Positions 1-7,127 are shown, counted from the stretch's first letter. The stretch: DNA of 8,411 nucleotides from JBCCEV01 sp039030125 (GCA_039030125.1 JBCCEV010000172.1:1-8411); one strand, 5' to 3'. Program-made: numbers and translations. Notes: generated by a model not told the origin, from the sequence alone.

Positions 1-175
1 CGATTTCAATGGTTGGCCCATCGAGGGTGACTTTCGCGACCCGGCCGTTCTTGACCTCGGAGATAAACGTCGAATACTCGACCGAACTGGACGCAGCGTG
101 CTGCGGTGTGAAGTTCTGGAACACCAGCATCAGCACCATGGCGATGACGATCCAGAGTAGTAAATTTCGCGCCAT
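1..175 (-). CDS. ftsH: ATP-dependent zinc metalloprotease FtsH, N-terminal fragment
   Basis: Only the first 58 codons are in the window; the gene runs off the left edge. The protein begins MARNLLLWIVIAMVLMLVFQ. This is the FtsH N-terminal transmembrane anchor (roughly residues 5-20), followed by a polar periplasmic stretch containing the family-typical VEYSTFISEVKNGRV segment (about residues 37-51). FtsH is a hexameric inner-membrane AAA+ protease; in E. coli it degrades LpxC, sigma-32 and unassembled membrane proteins. The AAA and HExxH protease domains lie outside the window, so activity cannot be checked. The ATG is preceded by a purine-rich AGAAGAAATAA that serves as a modest ribosome-binding site. 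It starts 38 bp after the rlmE stop on the same strand, the rlmE-ftsH pairing known from E. coli and relatives. Identification rests on the start and context and is firm. Confidence 0.93.
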   Translation of the reverse strand, partial: MARNLLLWIVIAMVLMLVFQNFTPQHAASSSVEYSTFISEVKNGRVAKVTLDGPTIEI

Positions 176-213
176 TTATTTCTTCTAACTCATTGAAAAA
201 CGGGCTTGAGAGA

Positions 214-834
214 CTATATACCAAATCCCTTAGCCACGACATAAAACTCCCGCGACTCCGCGCGCGAGGCAGGCGGTTTTCGGCGCTGCACTTGTGTATA
301 CGCACCGCGGAGGTTTTTGACCCACCGAGCCGCATCTTGCGATTCGAATAATTTGACCACCAAGGTGCCGCCAGGTTTCAAAAAGCGCTCGGCCGCGCCT
401 TGCACCGTCTCCGCTAGCTGCATCATCGCGCCATCATCGGTCACAGATATACCTGTCATATTGGGGGCCATATCAGAAATTACAAGATCGGCCGGAACGC
501 CAGCGAGTTTAGCGATAATCGCCTCTTGCACCTGTGATTCGCGGCAATCCCCGCAAATGAAGCTGACGCCTTCGAGAGGCTCCATGGCCAAAATATCCAC
601 AGCGACGACCGTTCCCCGGGGGCCGACGGCGGCCTGCGCATACTGCGACCAGCCACCGGGGCTCGCGCCCAAGTCAATTAGCCTGGCACCGGATTTGAAC
701 AGACGATTTTGCTTATCGAGCTCAGCTAATTTAAACGCCGCTCGCGACCGATAGTCCGCGGAGTCTCTGCGCCGCACGTAGCGGTCTTTGCGCTGCCGCT
801 CTTTCCAACGACGACTTGAACCCTTGCGCGCCAA
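214..834 (-). CDS. rlmE: 23S rRNA (uridine(2552)-2'-O)-methyltransferase RlmE (FtsJ/RrmJ)
   Basis: This 206-residue protein (E. coli RlmE has 209) transfers a methyl group from S-adenosylmethionine to the 2'-O of U2552 in the 23S rRNA A-loop, a late step in 50S maturation. The SAM-binding motif LIDLGASPGGWSQ is at about 52-64. The catalytic tetrad matches the family: K35 in AAFKL, D121 in SDMAP, K161 in VVKLFES and E196 in SREFYVV. The basic N-terminus (KGSSRRWKERQRKDRYVRRR) fits rRNA binding. The start is TTG at 834. An in-frame TAG lies only 9 bases upstream and no ATG occurs before residue 84, so TTG is the only start giving a full-length protein. The gene begins 15 bases after the greA stop codon and is probably cotranscribed and translationally coupled. 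No yhbY (CRS1-YhbY RNA-binding protein) gene lies between greA and rlmE, unlike in several relatives. Confidence 0.96.
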   Translation of the reverse strand: MARKGSSRRWKERQRKDRYVRRRDSADYRSRAAFKLAELDKQNRLFKSGARLIDLGASPGGWSQYAQAAVGPRGTVVAVDILAMEPLEGVSFICGDCRESQVQEAIIAKLAGVPADLVISDMAPNMTGISVTDDGAMMQLAETVQGAAERFLKPGGTLVVKLFESQDAARWVKNLRGAYTQVQRRKPPASRAESREFYVVAKGFGI

Positions 835-849
835 ATAAGGCTAACCGGC

Positions 850-1329
850 CTAAGTGATGTATTTCACCGTCAGGATCTCGTAGTCGACCGCTCCCCCCGG
901 CGCGTCTACGGTAACTTCGTCGCCCTCGCGGCGGCCTATCAAAGCCCGCGCGACGGGGGAGTTAATCGAGACCAGGCTATTTTTTATATCCGCCTCATCT
1001 TCGCCAACGATTTTGTAGGTCACGCTATCGTCTGTTTCCAAATTGCATAACTCGACGGTCGCACCAAAAATGACTTTGCCGTCAGCGTCGATCTTGGTGA
1101 CGTCGATCACTTCCGCGTTCGAAAGCTTGCCTTCAATGTCGGCAATTCTCCCTTCATTGAAGCTTTGCTGTTCGCGGGCGGCATGATATTCGGCGTTCTC
1201 CTTCAAATCGCCCAGCGCGCGGGCTTCGGCAATTGCTTGAGATATCTTTTGGCGCTCCACCGTCTTCAACCGGCTGAGTTCCTCGCGCAGCATTGCTTCG
1301 CCGGTGGCGGTCATCGGTGCCCTGTTCAT
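850..1329 (-). CDS. greA: Transcription elongation factor GreA
   Basis: This 159-residue protein (E. coli GreA has 158) binds the RNA polymerase secondary channel and stimulates cleavage of backtracked RNA, rescuing stalled complexes. The N-terminal coiled coil spans about 1-75. Its tip loop GDLKENAEYHAAREQQ carries the two acidic residues D41 and E44 that coordinate the catalytic Mg2+. The C-terminal FKBP-like domain (about 80-159) contains VIFGATV and INSPVARALIG, both diagnostic. The ATG overlaps the carB stop in an ATGA arrangement (1329-1326), and a strong GAGGAG Shine-Dalgarno (1346-1341) lies inside the end of carB, 11 bases upstream of the start. This implies cotranscription with carAB and likely translational coupling, an arrangement known in pseudomonads. 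The protein is intact. Confidence 0.98.
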   Translation of the reverse strand: MNRAPMTATGEAMLREELSRLKTVERQKISQAIAEARALGDLKENAEYHAAREQQSFNEGRIADIEGKLSNAEVIDVTKIDADGKVIFGATVELCNLETDDSVTYKIVGEDEADIKNSLVSINSPVARALIGRREGDEVTVDAPGGAVDYEILTVKYIT

Positions 1330-4300
1330 TGAGCAAGGATCTCCTCGTGTAGTTGTTGCAGCTTTCGAACCTTGCCGCCTTTTTCGCCTAGCGCCGACAC
1401 CACTGCATTAGCAGCCGCCATCGTCGTCGTATAGGCGACTCGCCGTTGGATCGCACTCGTCCTTAAAGTATAGGAGTCTGCAATTGCCGTTTCCCCCTCA
1501 GTGGTATTGATGATCAAATCGATTTCTTCGTTCTTGATCATATCGACGATATGCGGGCGTCCTTCAAGAACCTTCTTCACGGTTCTGCATTCCACACCCT
1601 CTGCCGCTAGCGCTCGCGCGGTGCCGCCAGTCGCGGTTAAATCAAATCCCAGTTCGCTAAGGCGCCGACCGACCTTAACGGCTTCCGGCTTGTCCTCATC
1701 GCGCACGCTGATGAAGGCACAACCGCCGGTGGGTAGGGTCATATTGGCCGCGCGCTGCGATTTTCCAAAAGCTTCACCGAAAGTGGCGCCGATCCCCATC
1801 ACTTCACCGGTCGACTTCATCTCTGGACCCAGCAACGGGTCGACGCCGGGAAATTTAGCGAATGGAAATACCGCTTCTTTCACCGAGCAATATTGAGGCG
1901 TCGCAATGTGCCTCACCCCTTGCTCAGCAAGCGTGCGGCCCAACATACACTGCGCCGCGACGAACGGCAGCGACAGGGCCACGGCTTTTGATACAAACGG
2001 CGCCGTTCGCGAGGCGCGAGGATTAACCTCAAGCACGAAAATCTCGTTGCCCTGAATCGCAAACTGCGCGTTTACCAACCCCACCACGCCAAGTCCTTTA
2101 GCCATTAAGGTGATCTGGCGCCGGATCTCGTCCTGAATCGCGGCGCTCAAATTATGCGGTGGCAACGCGCAAGCAGAGTCTCCAGAATGGACGCCTGCTT
2201 CCTCGATGTGCTCCATGATGCCACCGATCAAGACCTGTTCGCCGTCACTGACTGCATCGACATCAACTTCTATCGCGTGGTTTAAAAACTTATCCAGCAG
2301 CACGGGCGATTCTTCCGACACTGCTACGGCCTCGTCCATGTATCTCGCGAGTTGCCGCGAGTTGTAAACGATTTCCATCGCCCGCCCGCCCAAAACATAG
2401 GATGGCCTGACCACCAATGGATAGCCGATTTTCTCCGCGTTCTCCTTGGCCGCCTCACTGCTCCTTACGGTTTCGTTGGCGGGTTGCTTGAGTTCATTAT
2501 CGATTAGGAATTGCTTAAACCGCTCGCGGTCTTCGGCGAGATCGATGCTGTCGGGAGAAGTACCGAGGATATTGACGCCCGCTTTTTCAAGCGCGCGTGC
2601 AAGCTTTAGCGGCGTTTGACCACCAAACTGCAGGATCACGCCTTTGGGCTGCTCAATTCGAACAACCTCAAGGACATCTTCAAGCGAGAGCGGTTCAAAA
2701 TACAACCGATCGGAGATGTCATAGTCGGTGGATACTGTCTCGGGATTGCAGTTAATCATGATCGATTCAAAGCCCGCATCCCTCGCCGCCATCGACGCCT
2801 GCACACAGCAATAATCGAACTCGATCCCTTGACCAATCCGATTGGGGCCGCCACCCAAAACAATAACTTTCGCGGCGTCGGTGGGAAGCGACTCGCATTC
2901 ACTTTCATAGGTCGAATACATATACGCGGTGGTAACGTCGAATTCGGCGGCACAAGAGTCCACCCGCTTGTAAACTGGCGTGATGCCGAGCGCCCACCGA
3001 TGCTCGCGAAGCTGCTCTTCACTCACCGCGCAAAGCGACGCTAGACGGGCATCGGAAAAACCCTTGCGTTTTAGACTCCGCAGGCGCTCGGCATCAAGAC
3101 TCTCAAAGCCTTGTTCGCGTACGCGCTGTTCCTCGCTAACGATGTCCTCGATCGCGACGAGAAACCAAGGGTCAATGTGAGTCCGTTCAAAAACTTCATC
3201 GCGTGAGTAACCTAACCGGAAAGCGTCGGCAACATAGCGGATCCGGTGTGCCCCCGCCGAGCTCAGCTCACGATTAAGCGTATCCCGATCGTTTCTATCT
3301 TCAAGGATCTCGTCAAAGCCACAGATCCCGGTTTCCGTTCCGCGTAGGGCTTTGAGCATGGATTCTTGAAATGTTCGCCCGATCGCCATCACTTCGCCGA
3401 CCGACTTCATCTGCGTGGTTAAGCGATCGTCTGCCTGCGGAAATTTCTCAAACGTAAACCGCGGCACCTTGGTCACTACATAGTCGATGCTCGGCTCAAA
3501 AGATGCCGGCGTCGCGCCGCCGGTGATGTCGTTATCGAGCTCATCGAGGGTGTATCCAACCGCCAGACGTGCCGCAACTTTCGCAATAGGGAAACCAGTT
3601 GCCTTCGACGCTAAGGCTGACGAGCGGGAAACCCGCGGGTTCATTTCAATGACCACCAGTTCGCCGTTGTCGGGGTTGATTGCGAATTGGACGTTCGAAC
3701 CGCCCGTGTCCACACCAATCTCGCGAAGCACGGCGATCGAAGCATTGCGCAGGATTTGATATTCCTTGTCGGTGAGCGTTTGCGCCGGCGCCACGGTGAT
3801 TGAATCACCGGTGTGCACACCCATCGGATCGAGGTTCTCTATCGCACATATGATGATGCAGTTATCCTTGCGATCGCGCACGACCTCCATCTCGTACTCT
3901 TTCCAACCCAACACCGATTGCTCGACCAAAATTTCCGAAGTCGGCGAAGCGTCGAGGCCCCGCTTGCATATTTCCTCGAACTCCTGCTTGTTGAAAGCGA
4001 TTCCGCCGCCGGTTCCCCCAAGCGTGAATGACGGGCGGATAATCGTTGGGAAGCCCAATTGGGTTTGAGCTTCCAGCGCCGCCGCGAAATTGTTCACCAG
4101 TATCGACTTCGGCGATTTCAAACCGATGGCATCCATCGCTTCGCGAAATTTCTGACGATCCTCTGCTTTGTCGATCGCGGCTTGCGAGGCACCGATTAAC
4201 TCCACGCCAAATTTTTCGAGCACCCCATGACGGTCCAGATCCAACGCACAGTTGAGCGCCGTTTGCCCCCCCATGGTTGGGAGCAGCGCGTCTGGTTTTT

Positions 4301-4541
4301 CACGTTCAATTATTTCTGCGACGACCTCCCAAGTGATGGGCTCGATATAGGTTGCATCGGCAACGCCCGGATCGGTCATGATGGTCGCCGGGTTGGAGTT
4401 AACCAAAATCACCCGATAGCCTTCGCTCTTGAGGGCGACACAGGCTTGGGTTCCGGAATAATCAAATTCGCACGCCTGACCAATCACAATGGGGCCAGCG
4501 CCGATGATCAGTATCGATTCGATATCCGTACGGCGAGGCAT
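1326..4541 (-). CDS. carB: Carbamoyl-phosphate synthase large subunit
   Basis: This 1071-residue protein (E. coli CarB has 1073) makes carbamoyl phosphate from bicarbonate, ammonia and two ATP, feeding both arginine and pyrimidine synthesis; ammonia is channelled from CarA. The two homologous halves are clear. The first opens with IIGAGPIVIGQACEFDYSGT (12-31) and the second with VLGGGPNRIGQGIEFDY (561-577). ATP-site residues are kept: R129, R169, E299, N301 and R303 in half one, and E838, N840 and R842 in half two. The C-terminal MGS-like allosteric domain (about 935-1071) keeps equivalents of E. coli UMP contacts (T971, T974, K990, N1012). Ornithine-contact equivalents E780, D788, E889 and T1039 are also present. 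UMP inhibition and ornithine activation are therefore predicted. The ATG directly abuts the carA TAG (TAGATG), with an AGGA site (4555-4552) inside carA; the stop overlaps greA by 4 bases. Confidence 0.99.
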   Translation of the reverse strand: MPRRTDIESILIIGAGPIVIGQACEFDYSGTQACVALKSEGYRVILVNSNPATIMTDPGVADATYIEPITWEVVAEIIEREKPDALLPTMGGQTALNCALDLDRHGVLEKFGVELIGASQAAIDKAEDRQKFREAMDAIGLKSPKSILVNNFAAALEAQTQLGFPTIIRPSFTLGGTGGGIAFNKQEFEEICKRGLDASPTSEILVEQSVLGWKEYEMEVVRDRKDNCIIICAIENLDPMGVHTGDSITVAPAQTLTDKEYQILRNASIAVLREIGVDTGGSNVQFAINPDNGELVVIEMNPRVSRSSALASKATGFPIAKVAARLAVGYTLDELDNDITGGATPASFEPSIDYVVTKVPRFTFEKFPQADDRLTTQMKSVGEVMAIGRTFQESMLKALRGTETGICGFDEILEDRNDRDTLNRELSSAGAHRIRYVADAFRLGYSRDEVFERTHIDPWFLVAIEDIVSEEQRVREQGFESLDAERLRSLKRKGFSDARLASLCAVSEEQLREHRWALGITPVYKRVDSCAAEFDVTTAYMYSTYESECESLPTDAAKVIVLGGGPNRIGQGIEFDYCCVQASMAARDAGFESIMINCNPETVSTDYDISDRLYFEPLSLEDVLEVVRIEQPKGVILQFGGQTPLKLARALEKAGVNILGTSPDSIDLAEDRERFKQFLIDNELKQPANETVRSSEAAKENAEKIGYPLVVRPSYVLGGRAMEIVYNSRQLARYMDEAVAVSEESPVLLDKFLNHAIEVDVDAVSDGEQVLIGGIMEHIEEAGVHSGDSACALPPHNLSAAIQDEIRRQITLMAKGLGVVGLVNAQFAIQGNEIFVLEVNPRASRTAPFVSKAVALSLPFVAAQCMLGRTLAEQGVRHIATPQYCSVKEAVFPFAKFPGVDPLLGPEMKSTGEVMGIGATFGEAFGKSQRAANMTLPTGGCAFISVRDEDKPEAVKVGRRLSELGFDLTATGGTARALAAEGVECRTVKKVLEGRPHIVDMIKNEEIDLIINTTEGETAIADSYTLRTSAIQRRVAYTTTMAAANAVVSALGEKGGKVRKLQQLHEEILAQ

Positions 4542-5681
4542 CTAGGCGGTTTCCTGTTCGGCGCGCATAGCCGCAATGAACTCATCGAAGAGATTTTGTA
4601 TGTCGTGGGGGCCGGGGCTCGCTTCCGGATGGCCTTGAAAGCCGAAAGCCGCACGGTCGCGCAGTCGAATGCCCTGCAAAGTGCCATCAAACAAGGACCG
4701 ATGGGTTGCCTCGACGTTGGCCGGCAAACTTTCCTCGTCAACCGCGAAGCCATGGTTTTGGCTAGTGATCAATACCGCCCCGCTAGCCAGGTCTTTTACT
4801 GGATGATTGGCGCCGTGATGCCCAAATTTCATCTTCGTCGTTTTCGCCCCGCAAGCCAGTGCCAAAAGCTGGTGCCCCAAACAAATCCCAAACATCGGCG
4901 TGCGGTTTTCTAGGATCTGGGCAATCGACTCGATTGCGTACGAGCAAGGCTCTGGATCGCCAGGTCCGTTGGATAGAAAAACACCATCGGGTTCCCGCGC
5001 CAAGACGACGTCCGCGGGCGTTTGCGCCGGAACGATCTCCAGCTTGCAACCTCTCTCGACCAACAATCGAGAGATGTTGTGCTTGAGGCCAAAATCGTAA
5101 GCCACAACCTTGAACTCGTTCGCCGGTGGGCTCGGATGCGAATTCGATTCGAGTTCCCAGACACCCTCACGCCATTCATAGGGCTCGGCTGTGGAAACCT
5201 CTTTGGCCAAGTCCAGACCTTGCAAGCCGCCAAAGGCGCGGGCTTGCGCGAGTGCATCCTCGACATCAAGCCCGGAACCGGTCGAGATACATCCCGATTG
5301 CGCGCCTTTTTCCCGGATCAGCCGAGTCAGCGCGCGGGTGTCGATGTCGGCAATAGCAACCATCTCTTGATTGCGGAGGTAGGTATCGAGATCCATCTGG
5401 GAACGCCAGTTGCTGACCAGCAGCGGCAGGTCCCGGATCACGAGTCCAGCAGCGAACGTGGCGCGCGATTCAGCGTCCACCGTGGTGACGCCAGTATTAC
5501 CGATATGAGGATAGGTTAACGTGACAATCTGGCGAGCGTAAGACGGATCGCTCAGGATTTCCTGGTAGCCGGTTATCGCAGTATTGAAGACAACCTCGCC
5601 GACCGTCGTGCCAGCCGCGCCTAGCGCTGTCCCGCGAAATACAGTGCCATCTTCGAGTACCAGAATTGCTGCTTGGGTCAT
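4542..5681 (-). CDS. carA: Carbamoyl-phosphate synthase small (glutaminase) subunit
   Basis: This 379-residue protein (E. coli CarA has 382) hydrolyses glutamine and delivers ammonia through an internal tunnel to CarB. The N-terminal CPSase small-chain domain (about 1-135) contains FNTAITGYQEILSDPSY. The C-terminal class I glutamine amidotransferase domain (about 190-372) contains SNGPGDP (237-243), the nucleophile elbow GICLGHQ with C267, and FQGHPEASPGPHD with H351 and E353 completing the triad. The N-terminus MTQAAILVLEDGTVFRG matches the family, supporting the ATG at 5681. The ribosome-binding site is poor: only GUGAG about 9 bases upstream. A stable 13-bp hairpin ends 20 bases before the ATG, so expression may be set in the leader. 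carB begins immediately after the stop, with no spacer, consistent with an obligate operon for the heterodimer. Confidence 0.99.
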   Translation of the reverse strand: MTQAAILVLEDGTVFRGTALGAAGTTVGEVVFNTAITGYQEILSDPSYARQIVTLTYPHIGNTGVTTVDAESRATFAAGLVIRDLPLLVSNWRSQMDLDTYLRNQEMVAIADIDTRALTRLIREKGAQSGCISTGSGLDVEDALAQARAFGGLQGLDLAKEVSTAEPYEWREGVWELESNSHPSPPANEFKVVAYDFGLKHNISRLLVERGCKLEIVPAQTPADVVLAREPDGVFLSNGPGDPEPCSYAIESIAQILENRTPMFGICLGHQLLALACGAKTTKMKFGHHGANHPVKDLASGAVLITSQNHGFAVDEESLPANVEATHRSLFDGTLQGIRLRDRAAFGFQGHPEASPGPHDIQNLFDEFIAAMRAEQETA

Positions 5682-5701
5682 ATCACATTGCTCACATACA
5701 A

Positions 5702-5731
5702 AGCGGGAGCAGCCTTTCGGCTGCCCCCGCT
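5702..5731 (-). terminator. GNRA-capped 13-bp hairpin just upstream of carA (possible attenuator)
   Basis: On the minus strand the RNA is AGCGGGGGCAGCC, loop GAAA, then GGCUGCUCCCGCU. This is a perfect 13-bp stem with one G-U wobble, capped by a GNRA tetraloop. The 3' flank is UUGUAUGUG, a poor U-tract, so it is a weak intrinsic terminator at best. The G-U pair is fully paired only on the minus strand; the plus-strand transcript would have an A-C mismatch, which supports function in the carA direction. It sits 20 bases before the carA ATG. It could be an attenuator for carAB, the tail end of upstream transcription, or a 5' stabilising structure. Confidence 0.55.
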
Positions 5732-5742
5732 GGTGACTTCTG

Positions 5743-5771
5743 ATTGTACTTCACCCGTTATGGGCAAAAAA
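5743..5771 (-). promoter_or_regulatory. Weak candidate carA promoter
   Basis: TACAAT on the minus strand (5748-5743) matches the -10 consensus at five of six positions. Seventeen bases upstream is TTTTTT (5771-5766), a poor -35. Transcription from here would begin just before the GNRA-capped hairpin, leaving a leader of about 55 bases. The -35 is unconvincing and overlaps a hairpin arm, so this is only a possibility. Confidence 0.2.
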
Positions 5772-5806
5772 GGATTTGCCCGCCGTTCACGCCCAAGAAA
5801 TTGGGT
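5762..5806 (-). promoter_or_regulatory. Pair of adjacent leader hairpins with an alternative pairing
   Basis: Two short stems follow one another on the minus strand. The first is CCCAA-UUUC-UUGGG (5805-5792). The second is GGGCAAA-UCCUUU-UUUGCCC (5781-5762, 7 bp). The right arm of the first (UGGGC) can instead pair with the right arm of the second (GCCCA), so the two foldings exclude each other, as in attenuators. The stems are short and AT-containing; function is inferred, not shown. Confidence 0.3.
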
Positions 5807-5837
5807 AGTCGATGAGTTGCCATCGGAAAACCATGCT

Positions 5838-5876
5838 GCCAGGTAACCGATTTCTCTGCCCGGATTTACCTCTGGC
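5838..5876 (-). promoter_or_regulatory. Bulged stem-loop in the carA upstream region
   Basis: On the minus strand GCCAG-AG-GUAA pairs with UUAC-CUGGC. This gives nine base pairs interrupted by a two-base AG bulge, around a 19-base loop. It is the most upstream and longest of the carA leader hairpins. It may be part of a structured 5' UTR; no known RNA family is assigned. Confidence 0.3.
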
Positions 5877-5996
5877 TGATTGCCGCGCTCCAAAAGCTCA
5901 CAGTGCCTCAGTTTAAACGCCGACCTTGCCAGCGGCACGCGAGGTAATGGTGATCCAGCGTGGTGTTGGCGCCCGTTTTAACAGGTCATAAAGTAA

Positions 5997-6030
5997 TCAG
6001 TGGCCCGACCCGCATGGCACTGAGGTCAGT
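5997..6030. promoter_or_regulatory. Operator-like inverted repeats upstream of carA
   Basis: Two overlapping inverted repeats occur here. ACTGA-GG-TCAGT (6019-6030) is a 12-base palindrome with a two-base centre. TCAGTGGCC (5997-6005) pairs with GGCACTGA (6016-6023), 8 bp with a one-base bulge. Repeated (T)CAGT half-sites suggest a protein-binding site, for example for an arginine- or pyrimidine-responsive regulator. They do not match a motif that I can name, and chance is possible. Confidence 0.22.
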
Positions 6031-6115
6031 ATTGGCGACCCCCTGGAAATCTGGCGACGATCACGGGCTTGGTGGCACAGCTTACTCGCGCTTCACCGGC
6101 CCACGGCTAACGCGG

Positions 6116-7072
6116 TCAAGTCGCAAGCGCGGCGTTCGGGCGAGGAATACGCTCGCTGACTTCGATAGCGACTTCTAGCGCTCGTTTACCATCCTCACCG
6201 GTTACCGCCGGCGTTGTCCCACTTTTTATAGCATTGATGAAAGATTCGATCTCTTCATTGAGAACATCGGTTCCCGGAATGCTTTGGGTTTCAAAAACCA
6301 AGGCGTCCGGCGAACGGGAATGTTGATCCTCACCGATATTGGCAACGTGAAACTCGTGGTTCATGTAGTCGATAGAGATGATTTTGCCCGCGTCGTAGAC
6401 CTTCATCGAACGGGCGGGCTCCTGACTCACTCGGCTCGCGGCTAATTCCGCAACCGTCCCGTTTTCGAATTCCATACGAGCATGTGCGATATCAATACTA
6501 TTGGTCATCACCGCAGTACCTGAACTCTGCACAGACTTCAGGGGGCTCGCGATGAGGTTCAAGACGATGTCGATATCATGAATCATCAAATCGATTACCA
6601 CATCAACCTCGGTGCCGCGTTTCTGGTAAGCGGAGAATCTCTGTGTTTCGATCAAGGTTGGCGAGACAATCGCATCTTTCAACTTGCGCACCAATGGGTT
6701 GAAGCGCTCGAGGTGGCCAACCTGCAGCACGGCGTTGGCGTCACGTGCGCTGGTGATTAAAGATTGGGCCTGGGCGGTTGTTTCGGTCACGGGTTTTTCC
6801 ACCAAGGCGTGGATGCCGCGCTCAACCACGATCTGCGCAATATCGAAATGGTACGCAGGCGGAACGACAATCGACACCAAGTCGACGCGCTCAAGAACGT
6901 CGGCAAAATCAGTTAGTGGCTGTGCGTCGTAACGCTTTGCAACCTCTATGGCGCGCTCGCGATCGGTATCGACGACGGCAACAAGTTCGACGCCTGGGTG
7001 CTGGTAATACTTTTGGGCGTGGAAGTTTCCTAGGTAGCCAACGCCAATGACTGCGGCGCGTAATCTACTCAT
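6116..7072 (-). CDS. Gfo/Idh/MocA-family NAD(P)-dependent oxidoreductase
   Basis: This is a 318-residue dehydrogenase of the glucose-fructose oxidoreductase family. The Rossmann domain (about 1-120) starts with AAVIGVGYLGNFHAQ, giving the GxGxxG dinucleotide motif at 10-15. The family signature EKP is at 92-94, with K93 as the expected catalytic lysine. IHDIDIVL (164-171) supplies H165, the position of the family's catalytic histidine. The substrate domain fills the rest. The segment GHLERFNP (119-126) resembles nucleotide-sugar members such as UDP-GlcNAc 3-dehydrogenase (GnnA type), but the substrate is not proven. I chose ATG at 7072 because GAGTGGA lies 7 bases upstream; an in-frame GTG at 7084 would add four residues but has its purine run 14 bases away. 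It sits between dapB and carA, an unusual neighbour there. A perfect TATAAT lies 56 bases upstream of the ATG, so it may have its own promoter. Confidence 0.9.
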   Translation of the reverse strand: MSRLRAAVIGVGYLGNFHAQKYYQHPGVELVAVVDTDRERAIEVAKRYDAQPLTDFADVLERVDLVSIVVPPAYHFDIAQIVVERGIHALVEKPVTETTAQAQSLITSARDANAVLQVGHLERFNPLVRKLKDAIVSPTLIETQRFSAYQKRGTEVDVVIDLMIHDIDIVLNLIASPLKSVQSSGTAVMTNSIDIAHARMEFENGTVAELAASRVSQEPARSMKVYDAGKIISIDYMNHEFHVANIGEDQHSRSPDALVFETQSIPGTDVLNEEIESFINAIKSGTTPAVTGEDGKRALEVAIEVSERIPRPNAALAT

Positions 7073-7127
7073 CCGCGCGTCCACTCACTGATTAGAATCC
7101 CCTGCCACTTCGCCGCTCGCGCCCCTC

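Larger units (their letters stand above)
5682..6115. other. Gene-free region upstream of carA, hairpin-rich on the minus strand
   Basis: These 434 bases separate the oxidoreductase stop from the carA start. I find no convincing protein gene on either strand. The carA-proximal half (5702-5876) can form six consecutive hairpins on the minus strand: 5838-5876, 5810-5825, 5792-5805, 5762-5781, 5732-5755 and 5702-5731. The distal half (about 5940-6115) has operator-like inverted repeats but no clear hairpin followed by a U-run, so no terminator for the upstream gene was seen. The simplest reading is the carAB promoter region plus a structured 5' leader. It does not match any riboswitch class I can recognise by eye. 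Confidence 0.6.

Noticed and set aside
214..290. Candidate separate ftsH promoter around TATATAG at the end of rlmE
   Set aside because: The TATATA lies in the rlmE 3' coding end, and no -35 at suitable spacing or heat-shock (sigma-32) pattern accompanies it.
4227..4913. 228-codon plus-strand reading frame across the carA-carB junction
   Set aside because: It is antisense to two strongly conserved genes and has no recognisable motif; it is a shadow of their codon usage.
5678..5938. 86-codon minus-strand reading frame ending in an ATGA overlap with carA
   Set aside because: It starts with GTG without a ribosome-binding site, has no recognisable domain, and runs through the arms of several inverted repeats. 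It looks like open frame over a leader, although the overlap with carA is tempting.
5972..5985. Imperfect palindrome CCCGTTTTAACAGG
   Set aside because: It is short, has mismatches and is not tied to a promoter; a chance occurrence is likely.
6034..6058. Direct repeat GGCGAC, 19 bases apart
   Set aside because: Six-base GC-rich repeats are common by chance and there are only two copies.
5940..6115. Possible cobalamin riboswitch (GCCACTG on the minus strand)
   Set aside because: Only the short GCCACTG string matches; the other conserved boxes are missing or out of order, and carAB is not a cobalamin-controlled operon.
5960..6178. 72-codon plus-strand reading frame in the carA upstream region
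   Set aside because: It runs into the 3' end of the oxidoreductase on the opposite strand, and shows no domain.
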